The translations under genes were made by a program, and so were the position numbers. A stretch of 64,000 nt of DNA from Aquirickettsiella gammari. Its GTDB lineage: Bacteria; Pseudomonadota; Gammaproteobacteria; Diplorickettsiales; Diplorickettsiaceae. Shown here piece by piece: positions 18,829 to 28,600 of the stretch. The stretch spans positions 496,001 to 560,000 of the forward strand of contig OY969558.1 of the NCBI GenBank assembly GCA_963701065.1. Reading direction: 5' to 3'. The first letter of the stretch is position 1; the number at the start of each line of letters is the position of its first letter. The notes under the pieces were generated by a model. That model saw only the letters and a program-made list of their open reading frames with translations, had not been told where the DNA came from and made no database searches.

Positions 18829-20172
18829 TTAGGCCGTCACTATTTCATCTGATGGAATAATTTGGGTCGCCATAGCCACGGCTTCAGCATTTAAACGTAC
18901 ATTGTGGACACGCAAATACTCAACCCCTTGTAATGCCAACTGATAAGATATCATCGCTGTTTCAAAATCTCGCTCTGCAAAAGGCTTATCTGTTATTAAG
19001 TTTAAAAAAGATTTTCGTGAGTGACCGACCAGTAAAGGACAATTTAATTGACGAAAGCGTTTTATATTTTTCAATAAAAATTGAGATTGTTGCGCTGTCT
19101 TGCCAAAACCAATGCCGATATCAAAGATGAGTTGTTTTGGCGCGACGCCTGCATCCAACAACTGATTAAATCTCAGTTCAGCCCACGTCAAAACTTGCTC
19201 GCAAATAGTTGGATGCGCTGCCAACACGCGGTTTTTCTGTACTGGAATTCCAAGATTGTGCATAAGCACGCATTTCACAGGATGCTCCGCCGCTAATCGA
19301 CGCATTTTTTCATCCATAAATCCACTGACGTCGTTAATCCAATCTATCCCATGCTCAAGCGCTCTTGCCGCTACCTGAGGATGACGGGTGTCTATACTCA
19401 ACTTTGGCTTAAATGGCCATCGTTTCCAGCATTCTTTTATTGCCGTCAAAACAGGGGCTAATAAGTCCCATTCATCTTCTGGTAAAACAGGGCTTGCCCC
19501 TGGACGGGTAGATTCTGCACCTATATCCAGCACTTCCGCTCCCTCACGCACTAATTTTTCGGCTTGCGCGATTGCATTAGGAATGCTAACAAATTGACCG
19601 CCATCTGAAAAAGAATCTGCGGTTATATTTAATATACCGACTAAAGCACTGCCCGCTAAACGTTGTGGAATTTGCTGGGTTCCACAAGCCGCTTGGCTTG
19701 CTGTAAAACGGGAACCCCAACTAGATAGTAGGCTTGATAACTCTACGCTCGGATGCTTCCAATTAGGCCATAAATCAAGCAAAGGCCATAATGCAAAGGG
19801 TCTAGCCAGTAATTCAGCGTGAGGTATTTTTAGATCGGCCTCATCCATCACTAAGTCATCCCAAGCAAGGATATCGATATCAATCACTCGGGGTGCCCAG
19901 CGCTGGCTTTCTTCTCGGCCTAACTGCTTTTCAATCTGTTTAATCTGCCTTAAGGTTTCAAAGGGGGACAAGCTAGTTTCACAGGCAAGCGCCACATTCA
20001 AATACGGTCTATTCCAAGCCGCGGGAGCATACGCGGGTAAAAGCGCCGACGAGGTATAAACGGGTGAAATTTGCAGGGGTGCAATCGTCGATGATTTTTG
20101 CAATAATTGCAGTGCTGAACGCAGGTTATTTAAACCATCGCCTAAGTTTGTACCTAAACCAAGTATTAACAT
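18829..20172 (-). CDS. folKP: Fused HPPK-DHPS folate enzyme (FolK-FolP)
   Basis: This is a bifunctional folate-synthesis protein of 447 residues. The first part (about 1-155) is 6-hydroxymethyl-dihydropterin pyrophosphokinase, with LGLGTNLGDGLNNLR and the metal/ATP motif RVIDIDILAW near 110. The second part (about 175-440) is dihydropteroate synthase, the sulfonamide target, with GILNITADSFSDGG, DIGAESTRPGA, DWINDVSGF, FDIGIGFGKT and GHSRKSFL. Fusions in this order are known in Francisella and in plants, whereas E. coli encodes the activities separately. The gene is divergent from rpoD and convergent with the gcv operon, whose folate-dependent T protein is a functional neighbour. Confidence 0.93.
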   Translation of the reverse strand: MLILGLGTNLGDGLNNLRSALQLLQKSSTIAPLQISPVYTSSALLPAYAPAAWNRPYLNVALACETSLSPFETLRQIKQIEKQLGREESQRWAPRVIDIDILAWDDLVMDEADLKIPHAELLARPFALWPLLDLWPNWKHPSVELSSLLSSWGSRFTASQAACGTQQIPQRLAGSALVGILNITADSFSDGGQFVSIPNAIAQAEKLVREGAEVLDIGAESTRPGASPVLPEDEWDLLAPVLTAIKECWKRWPFKPKLSIDTRHPQVAARALEHGIDWINDVSGFMDEKMRRLAAEHPVKCVLMHNLGIPVQKNRVLAAHPTICEQVLTWAELRFNQLLDAGVAPKQLIFDIGIGFGKTAQQSQFLLKNIKRFRQLNCPLLVGHSRKSFLNLITDKPFAERDFETAMISYQLALQGVEYLRVHNVRLNAEAVAMATQIIPSDEIVTA

Positions 20173-20236
20173 ATTTTTTTGTCTTAAAAACTTGCCTTTT
20201 CTAAGTTAAAGGTTTATAGGTTTATCGTATTAGGTA

Positions 20237-20242
20237 TATAAT
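20237..20242 (+). promoter_or_regulatory. Candidate -10 element for rpoD
   Basis: A TATAAT hexamer lies 36 bases before the rpoD ATG in the folKP-rpoD divergent gap. No good -35 hexamer is visible at the matching distance. Confidence 0.35.
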
Positions 20243-20277
20243 AAAATTCTTACTTTCCCAAGAGGTCAAGCGCAGTT

Positions 20278-22218
20278 ATGGATTTCGAACAACAACAATC
20301 CCGCTTACGCGAACTTATAGCACATGGTAAAAAGCAAGGGTTTGTCACTTATGCTGAAATAAACGACCATTTGTTGGAAGATATTATCTCTGAAGCTGAG
20401 CAAGAGCAACTACAGCTTGATGAGATTATCTTGATGCTCAATGATATCGGCATCCCTGTCTATGAAGTTCCGCCCGATATGGAAACTTTACTGGCTTCGA
20501 GTATCGCTAGCAATTCATCGGAAGAGGAATCCAGTTCGGACAACACCCATACCCTAGGTAATATAGCCGCTGAACTAGGTCGTACAACGGATCCCGTCCG
20601 TATGTATATGCGCGAAATGGGCACCGTTGAATTACTAACCCGTGAAGGAGAGATTAAACTCGCTAAGCGTATTGAAGAAGGCCTACAGGCTATTTTAACC
20701 GCGCTGACTCAATATCCAGAAAATGTTTCTGATATACTCAGTGATTATACGCGTTATGAACGACAAGAAATCCGTTTGAACGATATTATTAGTGGATTTT
20801 TAGACCTAGAAGAACTTTCTATTCCGCTGGAATTACCACCTGGAAAAAACATTCCATCTGAAGCGCACGATGAAGAGGAAGATCTGAGTAGCAGTGCAAA
20901 TGAAGGCGCTGACGATAAAGAAACAGATGACGAAAACGGTGACGCTAAATCAAAAAGCGGCACAAGCGATGAAGAAGATGGCTTTGCTGAACTCGATAGC
21001 GGGCCCGATCCAGAACTTGCCCATGCACGTTTTGCTCAGTTAAAAGCATTTTACGAGGCTTTTTTGGCGACACAAAAAAAACACGGTCGCTTCGATAAAA
21101 AAACCTTGAAACAGGCGGCATTATTAGCTGATGCCTTTACTAAATTTAAACTCATACCACGTCAGCTCGAGAAATTGACTCGAAAAATGCGTTCCCTTTT
21201 AGACGAAATTCGCATTCAAGAGCGGGTTATCATGCGTTTATGTATTAATGAAGCCAAAATGCCACGTCAACTTTTTATTAGTTCTTTTCCAAAAAATGAA
21301 ACGAATGAAAACTTTCTTAAAAAACACATCAATGCTAAAAAAAGTTATTCGCAAGCGCTAAAATCATTACATATCCCCATTACTTCGGCACAAAATAAGC
21401 TGCGTGAATTAGAAAAAAACATCGACATGAGCATTGCTGATATCAAAGCAATCAATCGCCAAATGTCGGCTGGTGAAGCGAAGGCACGACGGGCAAAAAA
21501 AGAAATGGTTGAAGCCAATCTTCGTCTTGTTATTTCGATCGCGAAAAAATATACCAATCGGGGTTTACAATTTCTTGATTTAATTCAAGAAGGCAATATT
21601 GGTTTGATGAAAGCGGTTGATAAATTTGAATACCGTCGAGGTTATAAATTTTCAACCTACGCAACTTGGTGGATACGACAAGCCATCACCCGTTCGATTG
21701 CCGATCAAGCACGGACTATCCGTATTCCAGTACATATGATTGAAACGATTAACAAACTCAATCGCATTTCACGTCAAATATTGCAAGCGACTGGGAAAGA
21801 ACCTTCGCCGGAAGATCTCAGTAAAAAAATGGGCTTACCCGAAGATAAAATTCGCAAGATCCTTAAAATCGCTAAAGAGCCTATTTCGATGGAAACACCT
21901 ATTGGTGATGATGATGGTGATTCACACTTAGGTGATTTTATAGAAGACGCAACAGCCTTATCGCCCATTGATGCGGCTACCATCGAAGGTTTACGCGAAA
22001 CAGCGCAACGCGTATTGGCATCACTCACACCGCGCGAAGCTAAGGTATTACGTATGCGTTTTGGTATTGACATGAATACCGATCACACCTTAGAAGAAGT
22101 AGGCAAGCAATTCGACGTTACGCGTGAACGTATCCGACAAATTGAAGCCAAAGCCTTACGTAAATTACGTCACCCTACACGTTCCGAGCCCTTACGTAGC
22201 TTTCTTGATCAAGAGTAA
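20278..22218 (+). CDS. rpoD: RNA polymerase primary sigma factor, sigma-70
   Basis: This is the housekeeping sigma factor, 646 residues. Region 1.1 is at the N-terminus (LIAHGKKQGFVTYAEIND). DPVRMYMREMGTVELLTREGEI marks region 1.2. An acidic spacer around 195-245 precedes the non-conserved region. NLRLVISIAKKYTNRGLQF and TYATWWIRQAITR are regions 2.2-2.4, and HTLEEVGKQFDVTRERIRQI is the region 4 helix-turn-helix. The common rpsU-dnaG-rpoD arrangement is absent: folKP lies divergently upstream. A 12-bp hairpin follows the stop. Confidence 0.97.
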   Translation: MDFEQQQSRLRELIAHGKKQGFVTYAEINDHLLEDIISEAEQEQLQLDEIILMLNDIGIPVYEVPPDMETLLASSIASNSSEEESSSDNTHTLGNIAAELGRTTDPVRMYMREMGTVELLTREGEIKLAKRIEEGLQAILTALTQYPENVSDILSDYTRYERQEIRLNDIISGFLDLEELSIPLELPPGKNIPSEAHDEEEDLSSSANEGADDKETDDENGDAKSKSGTSDEEDGFAELDSGPDPELAHARFAQLKAFYEAFLATQKKHGRFDKKTLKQAALLADAFTKFKLIPRQLEKLTRKMRSLLDEIRIQERVIMRLCINEAKMPRQLFISSFPKNETNENFLKKHINAKKSYSQALKSLHIPITSAQNKLRELEKNIDMSIADIKAINRQMSAGEAKARRAKKEMVEANLRLVISIAKKYTNRGLQFLDLIQEGNIGLMKAVDKFEYRRGYKFSTYATWWIRQAITRSIADQARTIRIPVHMIETINKLNRISRQILQATGKEPSPEDLSKKMGLPEDKIRKILKIAKEPISMETPIGDDDGDSHLGDFIEDATALSPIDAATIEGLRETAQRVLASLTPREAKVLRMRFGIDMNTDHTLEEVGKQFDVTRERIRQIEAKALRKLRHPTRSEPLRSFLDQE

Positions 22219-22233
22219 TAAAATTATTAACAC

Positions 22234-22261
22234 GGTTAGGAACAACTAATTGTTCCTAACC
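22234..22261. terminator. Hairpin after rpoD
   Basis: A perfect 12-bp inverted repeat (GGTTAGGAACAA at 22234-22245, TTGTTCCTAACC at 22250-22261) with a 4-base loop lies between convergent rpoD and the 320-residue gene. The nearest T run on the plus strand is about 20 bases further on, so it is a plausible but not classical terminator. Confidence 0.55.
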
Positions 22262-22290
22262 GGTTCTCTATCAAATTTGTTTTTTTAAAA

Positions 22291-23253
22291 TTAAAGTTTT
22301 ACTTCGGGATCTGATAAAAGTGTCGCTTGCTCTTCAGCACCCGCATTTACCTTTTTTGTATTCTTCATAAAAAAATTTCCCGTATAGTGAGCAACACGCG
22401 ATAAGCCATTGGCTAAATCTCGACCCACATTACGAATTACCGGACTAACAACCGGAATCTGCAATAAAAATAAAGTAGACGCCAGAACCCCATCGATACG
22501 ACGATGGTCGGCCACATTAAAATTGAAAGTTGATTCCTCAAAGGTAACTCCAAGGTATCCAGCAGACTTAACTTCGCCTTGCTGCAATTCTTGAAAATTC
22601 GTATCATTCACCATCGCCAAGGGGGGTGTCGCCAAGGGAATCATCGCTGCCAAACTGGTATCACTTGTATCTGCTAATCGACCTAACTCTACTAAATGAA
22701 TACCTTTTTTCACAGCATCCATTCTTATTCGCGTTAAAACTCCTATTGGTAATTGTACCGAAGTATTATTAGCATAAAGCGCGTAATTTAATAAGCGTAA
22801 ATTACTGGCCCAAGGCACTACCCTTCCCGCTGCTCTTACGAAAGCAGAATTCTCTAAGATTTCCCTGGCAACACTATCGGCATCCTCTTCTTTCAATGCC
22901 CTACACAATTTAGGGCCTATTAACAAAGGATTCGAATAACACAAAATAATTAAACCCAACAGTTGATTGGGATTAAATACCTTATCGACTAGCACGGCCT
23001 GATGTTGCAAAAATTGATTGTTTACCGCTAATGCTCTGACACGCATTTCTGAGGCATCGATATTACGCACTGAAGATATATTATTATATTGCGTAATTAC
23101 CTGGGACCACCCATCGGCTTGATTATTTATTAATTTTTCGAGTAGCTGTTCGACACTTAAAGAAGGTAAATTTTTCTTATTAATATAATTAATAACTCCT
23201 TTTATATCCACCGATTCTTGTTCAGGTAAGGAGATCCACAATATTTCTCGCAT
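22291..23253 (-). CDS. Unrecognised 320-residue protein
   Basis: I do not recognise a family. The protein is mixed helical, with no signal peptide and no clear catalytic motif. A hydrophobic segment (LASTLFLLQIPVVSPVI, near residue 260-276) could be one membrane helix or a buried helix. The C-terminus is short and polar with acidic residues (AEEQATLLSDPEVKL). AGGGA lies 10 bases before the ATG. It is the promoter-distal member of a run of three orphan minus-strand genes between rpoD and the ABC-F gene. It could be a secreted effector of an intracellular bacterium, but no sequence feature proves it. Confidence 0.6.
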   Translation of the reverse strand: MREILWISLPEQESVDIKGVINYINKKNLPSLSVEQLLEKLINNQADGWSQVITQYNNISSVRNIDASEMRVRALAVNNQFLQHQAVLVDKVFNPNQLLGLIILCYSNPLLIGPKLCRALKEEDADSVAREILENSAFVRAAGRVVPWASNLRLLNYALYANNTSVQLPIGVLTRIRMDAVKKGIHLVELGRLADTSDTSLAAMIPLATPPLAMVNDTNFQELQQGEVKSAGYLGVTFEESTFNFNVADHRRIDGVLASTLFLLQIPVVSPVIRNVGRDLANGLSRVAHYTGNFFMKNTKKVNAGAEEQATLLSDPEVKL

Positions 23254-23379
23254 AAAAATTATTCCCTTTTTTCAATTTACGCATTGATAAATTAACATGC
23301 ATAATATTGCAATTCAAATAAATTAAACTATTTATATTAAATAGTTTAATTATATAAAAAATAATTAAATTATTTTTTC

Positions 23380-23469
23380 CTAAGCTTTATCATATCCGTT
23401 AATTAGCTTATCAAAGAAATATCTACCGCCGCCTTCTTCACAAATTTTTACTGCGCACTCCCGAACTTT
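23380..23469 (-). pseudogene. Out-of-frame C-terminal tail of the 613-residue gene
   Basis: This segment stays open in the -1 shifted frame of the preceding gene and ends at TAG 23380-23382. Read from the A-run it gives about 29 residues beginning KVRECAVKICEEGGG and ending LINGYDKA, natural-looking protein sequence that joins smoothly to SDALE. A decayed second copy also matches this DNA past the present stop codon. This suggests the original gene was longer, and that one extra A now ends it early. A sequencing error or programmed slippage would give the same picture. Confidence 0.45.
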
Positions 23470-25279
23470 TCTCAAGCGCATCACTCGGCGCAAACGAAAC
23501 ATTATCTTCAGTAGAAGTCGCAAATTTAGGCTGCCAAAAATTGCTGCTAGGCATATGACCACTCTGCGTAGCCGATCCAAATTTATCTGGAATAAGTGAC
23601 AAGGCATCCATTTCTTGAACTAGCGACAAAGTATCTTCTATGTTTTCTAGCTTGTATCTCCGCCGCGGAATAGCGCCGGTTTCTGGACCTGGTGGGAAAG
23701 GTAATTGGTTTTCGGCTTCGGAATCCACATTATGGCCAGGACTTACTGCTTGACTTGGCATTGACTGATCCCAATCGTAACTTAAGGGGGATTGTTGCTG
23801 AAAAGCGGATATGGATTGCCGTTTTTTTCTTAAATACACTAAATTTTTTTCTAACACAGCAGATACATCCACTTCTTTAGTGAAACTTACTAATTTAATA
23901 AAATTATGATCTAATTTACCAAAAGGATAAAGGCTAGCGAATTCATCCAATATACGGATAGCAATCTTTTTTTCAATCTTTTGTAAGAAAGATTTGGAAT
24001 TTCCACTTTGTTGAACTTTTTGGATCAATTTTTCAAGATGGATAAGTACTGCTTCATTTTTTGCCGAACAAATTAAATTTAATAAATAACTATCAAGTTC
24101 TTCGCGAACAACAACAGGTAATTTCAACGAAGCCGTTCCTTCTGTCATATACTGGATAGTACAATCCTGGTGAACACCCTGCAAACTTTCAATTAATTTA
24201 TTAAAAGCACCGGAGGCGCAAATAGGTTTATCTTCCTCTGTAGCTGATGAGTTATAACCACGTTGAATTTCAACTAAGCCCTCTATAAATCGATTTTCTG
24301 CATCCTCAATTTCACTCTGATGATACTTATTATCTCGAATAGCGACGAAGCTTAACGCCAATAATTCTTTCGTACTGAGCTTTGATAAAGGATCTACAAA
24401 GTCTCCCCCCCAGTTAGTTATTCTTGCTATACAGTGTGTAGCTGCTTTCTTTCTAGGGTCATTATTGGGTAAGGCGTCTATAAACGCTTTTATTTCGCGA
24501 AGAACCTTCTCTAATCCCGATTTTGAGACGATACCCAATTTTCGAATAATATTTTTTAACCCTGATTTTTGGAGAATTTTTTCTAAACTCGATTTTTTGA
24601 AAACTTTATCCGCATACCGTTGGCGTAATTTTTCTGCTGACTCAGAAACTGTGTAATGAACACTAGCCGTATGTGTGCTTTGAACGTGGTTGATGTGGTG
24701 ACGACGAAAAAAAAAGATCTCGCCTACAAATTGTTGGATATTTAAATCTCCAATTATTATCCTCTGTACCGTATCAAGATCATTTAAGGCACGGATTTGA
24801 TTCGGGCTCAATGCCAGTGTTTGATCAAGCGTAATTATTTTTTCGCTAAGCAAGCTACGTATCCCTCTAGATTCGAGGATAAATCGTTGCGTTCTACTTA
24901 ATTTCAATACTCGATCCAAGCTAATAATCTGATTAATAATTAACTCACATATCCCCTCCGTGCTCAGAAAATCTCGTTGTACCATGCTTAATTGCAATTT
25001 CAATGCTTTGGCAAAGCTAATTATTCCATAATCAATTAATTTAACGATACCCTCAGAAGAAATATCTAGTCGTTGGTTCGCACTCAATTCTATTATTTGC
25101 CAATCGGTAACGAATCCCTTAGCAATAAATTCTTTTATCTTATCAGACTTAAGCAAGTCACGATTCACGCCTTGATTCCATTCCTTATACGCCGCCACCA
25201 TAACCTGCCCTCTAGCGCGGATGATCGCTCTGTCTTCTTCAGAAAAAGCTCCATCGTATTCATCGTCAAGTTCCCACAT
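23438..25279 (-). CDS. Unrecognised 613-residue protein with tandem helical repeats; probable C-terminal frameshift
   Basis: No family is recognised. Residues about 40-190 hold four to five tandem repeats of about 30 residues (40-69, 70-101, 102-131, 132-161 and a partial one). Their common pattern is a hydrophobic L-x-x-x-G-I-x-x-L-I helix, then I-I-[ST]-L-D-x-x-L-x-L-S-x-x-Q-R. A lysine-rich helical stretch follows (210-270), and the last 110 residues are rich in Ser, Pro and Gln. AAGGA 7 bases before the ATG supports the start. Near the end, an A-run at 23467-23470 marks a likely frameshift: reading one base shorter continues ALEKVRECAVKICEEGG and stays open to a stop at 23380. The decayed copy upstream (25345-25485) shares this end. 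An effector-like role is only inferred. Confidence 0.65.
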   Translation of the reverse strand: MWELDDEYDGAFSEEDRAIIRARGQVMVAAYKEWNQGVNRDLLKSDKIKEFIAKGFVTDWQIIELSANQRLDISSEGIVKLIDYGIISFAKALKLQLSMVQRDFLSTEGICELIINQIISLDRVLKLSRTQRFILESRGIRSLLSEKIITLDQTLALSPNQIRALNDLDTVQRIIIGDLNIQQFVGEIFFFRRHHINHVQSTHTASVHYTVSESAEKLRQRYADKVFKKSSLEKILQKSGLKNIIRKLGIVSKSGLEKVLREIKAFIDALPNNDPRKKAATHCIARITNWGGDFVDPLSKLSTKELLALSFVAIRDNKYHQSEIEDAENRFIEGLVEIQRGYNSSATEEDKPICASGAFNKLIESLQGVHQDCTIQYMTEGTASLKLPVVVREELDSYLLNLICSAKNEAVLIHLEKLIQKVQQSGNSKSFLQKIEKKIAIRILDEFASLYPFGKLDHNFIKLVSFTKEVDVSAVLEKNLVYLRKKRQSISAFQQQSPLSYDWDQSMPSQAVSPGHNVDSEAENQLPFPPGPETGAIPRRRYKLENIEDTLSLVQEMDALSLIPDKFGSATQSGHMPSSNFWQPKFATSTEDNVSFAPSDALEKSSGVRSKNL

Positions 25280-25344
25280 TATTTATCCTTACTATTATTC
25301 ATTAAATATAACGCCTATCATTTTCGCCTTCTTACATTTTGACT

Positions 25345-25485
25345 ACGCACCCCCCAAACTCTCCTCAAGTGCATCACTCGGTGCAACTCAAATCCTCTCT
25401 AGATGCTTCTTGACGAAGGCTCGTTGTATTTTTGGTACTATCTCTGACCTTTTCTTGTCATAAAATTACTCTTCCTAGCTAGGCA
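25345..25485 (-). pseudogene. Decayed copy of the 3' end of the 613-residue gene
   Basis: Within the 355-base gap upstream of the 613-residue gene, the minus strand contains CCGAGTGATGCACTTGAG at about 25359-25376, nearly identical to the 3' end of that gene. It translates as APSDALEES, against APSDALEKS. Similarity extends both ways, to GCATCTAGAGAGGAT (SRED, against STED) and to a CATGCCTAGC shared near the other end. Several small deletions and stops break the frame. The rest of the gap shows only AT-rich sequence. It is probably the remnant of a duplicated paralogue or of a partial tandem duplication. Confidence 0.6.
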
Positions 25486-25634
25486 TGATTTATTCTCCTG
25501 TCTAAGAAAAATAATCTTAGCCAATACACATTAAAAAATTATCTCTTTTATTATTTTACCTTGCATTAAGTTACAGTCATTTTTTTAATTTACAATCCTA
25601 ATGCGCTAAGTTTTCCTTTTCGGCTATTTGTGTG

Positions 25635-28600
25635 TTAGGTTCCGAACCTACTGCTTTTTCGAGTGTCCATTGCTTGCTTTTCAGGTCTTATATTTTTCTC
25701 CAATTCAGGAGAAATATTTCTTGCGGTATTCCCTAGCAAGCTCGCTGAATGATGATCTGTGTCTTTATAAGACTCTACTTTACTGGTACCCACTTTCTCT
25801 AAATTTAACAAGCCGTCCGGTCGTTCCAAGAAAGCATGGCTTGCCTCCTTGATGCGTGATTTTTTAGTATCTGGTTCGCTAAACAACTCAACATCGGATT
25901 CCACATTGCTTGCTAATGCACATTCATTCGAATCCGGATGTTGATCGAGCCACTCCCATACCCGCTTACGTTTTTCCTCATGCATTTCCCAATGCGTTTT
26001 AACGGCGAATAGATTTGTTTGTAAGCTTTGTGACCGACTCTGGTTAGGAACATTTATCGCTAAGGTGGTAAGTTTTTTAAATTGATCACTGATATTGATA
26101 TGCTCTGCTGTATGACTTAACTCCAATAAATTCTCTAATAGTTTAGAAAAATAAAATACCGAAGGTTCTAATTTTAGCGTGGTTAAAAAGAGCGCTTGCT
26201 CTTTATTAGATGGTTTGAGTTTTTCAATCTGTCTCCAAACCACTTCTAGCATTTCTGCATTATGATATTTGATAGCAGATTGAAATGCTGTTGTAATAAA
26301 TTTTTCTTGTTCTTCTTGAGTAAGGTATTTTATTTCACTCACTTGATAGATATAACTTTTATTATTATAAAAAATTGGAATATATCCCAAACAAGTAACA
26401 CTCTTTCCCTCAAAATAATCTTGTTTTAATTGATCGATAATACTCGCTCTTCCTAGCCCAGGATCCTCATTTTGATAAAATTCATCTCTCGATTCTAAAT
26501 CCAAATCCGGATCCCATTTCTGCACGGAAGGAGTGCTCATTTGCCGACATACCTCACTTGCCGGATCAAGCTTCTGATCCAACTCACTGATGAGACCGCC
26601 CATTTCAGTGTATATCCTATTTAATACCTCAACTTTTCCAGAGAGAACTGCATTAACTATCGAATCTTGCTGACTTGTCACAAAACCAGCACTATCTAAA
26701 TCGTACAATAAATCGCACTTATAAGCTAAGTGGGATAGCGTTTCTTCTTCCGCTAATGTAACTATTCTAGATAAAATCCAATCCATTATCTTAATATTTC
26801 CGTCTCTTATCGCCCGATGAAAGGCCCAGGGTCTATCCACTAATATTCTTTTTTTAAGCGCACGCTGTAATGCTTTATCTTCAATATTAATTATTTTATT
26901 CCAACATAAGTCTAATATTGTGCTGTCATTTGTTATCACTGCAACAGCTATTAATCGGGAAACAGCATAACTTTTTTTTACTTTTTCAGCGTCAGAAAAA
27001 AATAAAAAATTGTTGGCGGCACTGTCGAAAATATCTTTTGATTTTGTTCTTATCGATAAATCAAAAAGAAGTTCTACCCATTCAAACGATCTTTTATCTT
27101 TGAAACTATCCTTAACCCAACGAAAAAGATCTTCTGCTGTATTATTTTCCTGTACGTCAAAAGCAAACTTACTCTCTTCATAATGAGACAGCGCCGTGTA
27201 TGGACCAGCTCCATAATCTCTTATAGGCATCCACGATGAATGCATATTCTTTATAAAAACGTCTTTATAATCTAATCCTTCGTCAACATACAGCTGCTCG
27301 CAGCTATGCCCTAACTCCTGAAATTTTGTTTTATACCAATCGAGTAACGTAATATTGTTTTGCTCTAAGGCCTTGCTGGTCCATAGCCCACGCTTTAATA
27401 AATTAAATCTTTCTTTTTTACCTAATGGCCGAAAAAAATGGCTCCATATCCAATCTAGTATCTCTACCGGCTGTTTACTGGATAGCTCTACTTGCTGCAG
27501 TAGGGAAACCGGATCTATATTATTCCATGCTAGTCTGTACAGATCATTATCATCCCACAAACTCTCATCGTCTGAATCTTTATTGTCTAAGCGCGCACTT
27601 TCCTGGGTAATGTGCCCATGTAATTTAGTGCCGACTAGAATTTCAGCTGGAATACCCCCTTCTATAAATGCAGAAAAAAGCATCTCCAAATCATCTTTTT
27701 TGCCCGTCAAAATCAAAGCTTTAAGCGCTGCATAAACAACAAAGGCCAAGCTCTCTTTATTGTCCTCAGTGTACAATGCTTTAATCGCTAAAATAATGTT
27801 AAGCTTTTCTTTTATCTTATTGTGCTTATCTTTATCGCTCCCTAAACAAGTAATCACAAGATCTCTTAAATTACTATGGTTCGCTAATAAGAAATCTGTC
27901 TTGTGCTTAATAGAGCTATCGACTTCCTCGTTAAAAAAATAGTTACTATCTAAAAATTTTTTAATGTAGCTATTAATTTGGTGATTAGTCTCTTCTGTAA
28001 AGTAGATATCGCCAAAGTTAATTCCATTATTAAAATTCTTTACTAACGCTAAAAAGATCGGCCATAAAATATTCGTATCGCTAAGAGTTAAACTAGAAAA
28101 AAAAACTTCTTTTCCATAAAAAGTTTCTTCATTGCTGGGATAAATATTAAAAAATTTATCCTTGTTATTAAAAAAACTAAAAAATCCTTTTAATGGCGCA
28201 TCAACAAGACTAATTAATCTAAATATAAAATCCGTTTTATATAGTAGTAGATTAAGATATTTCGCAATTTGCTTTGGATTCGCTAGAAAATTTTTTAATT
28301 CTTTTCTATCAACAAGTCTATTTTTCTCTTCATTACTCAAGCCACTCCCATCTTCTTCTATTTCGGCTATAAGCGCATCCCATTGTTTTATTTCCAAACC
28401 ATTTACATACTTAACAATGACAATAAGCAAATCAAAACTTTTTATTAGCGAGAATTCTTTGGGTATTTCATCCGCTATGCCAGCCATTATTTTTAGGTAG
28501 AGACGCACAAACAAGGGCTGCCATTTAAGCGAATCTACATTATTGGATGTTAACAGCACACTGCTTCCCTCACTATTCACTGCTAAGCTTTCGCTACATG

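Noticed and set aside
27355..27735. 126-codon plus-strand frame inside the 1008-residue gene
   Set aside because: It is antisense to a better-supported long gene, with no ribosome site or recognisable protein.
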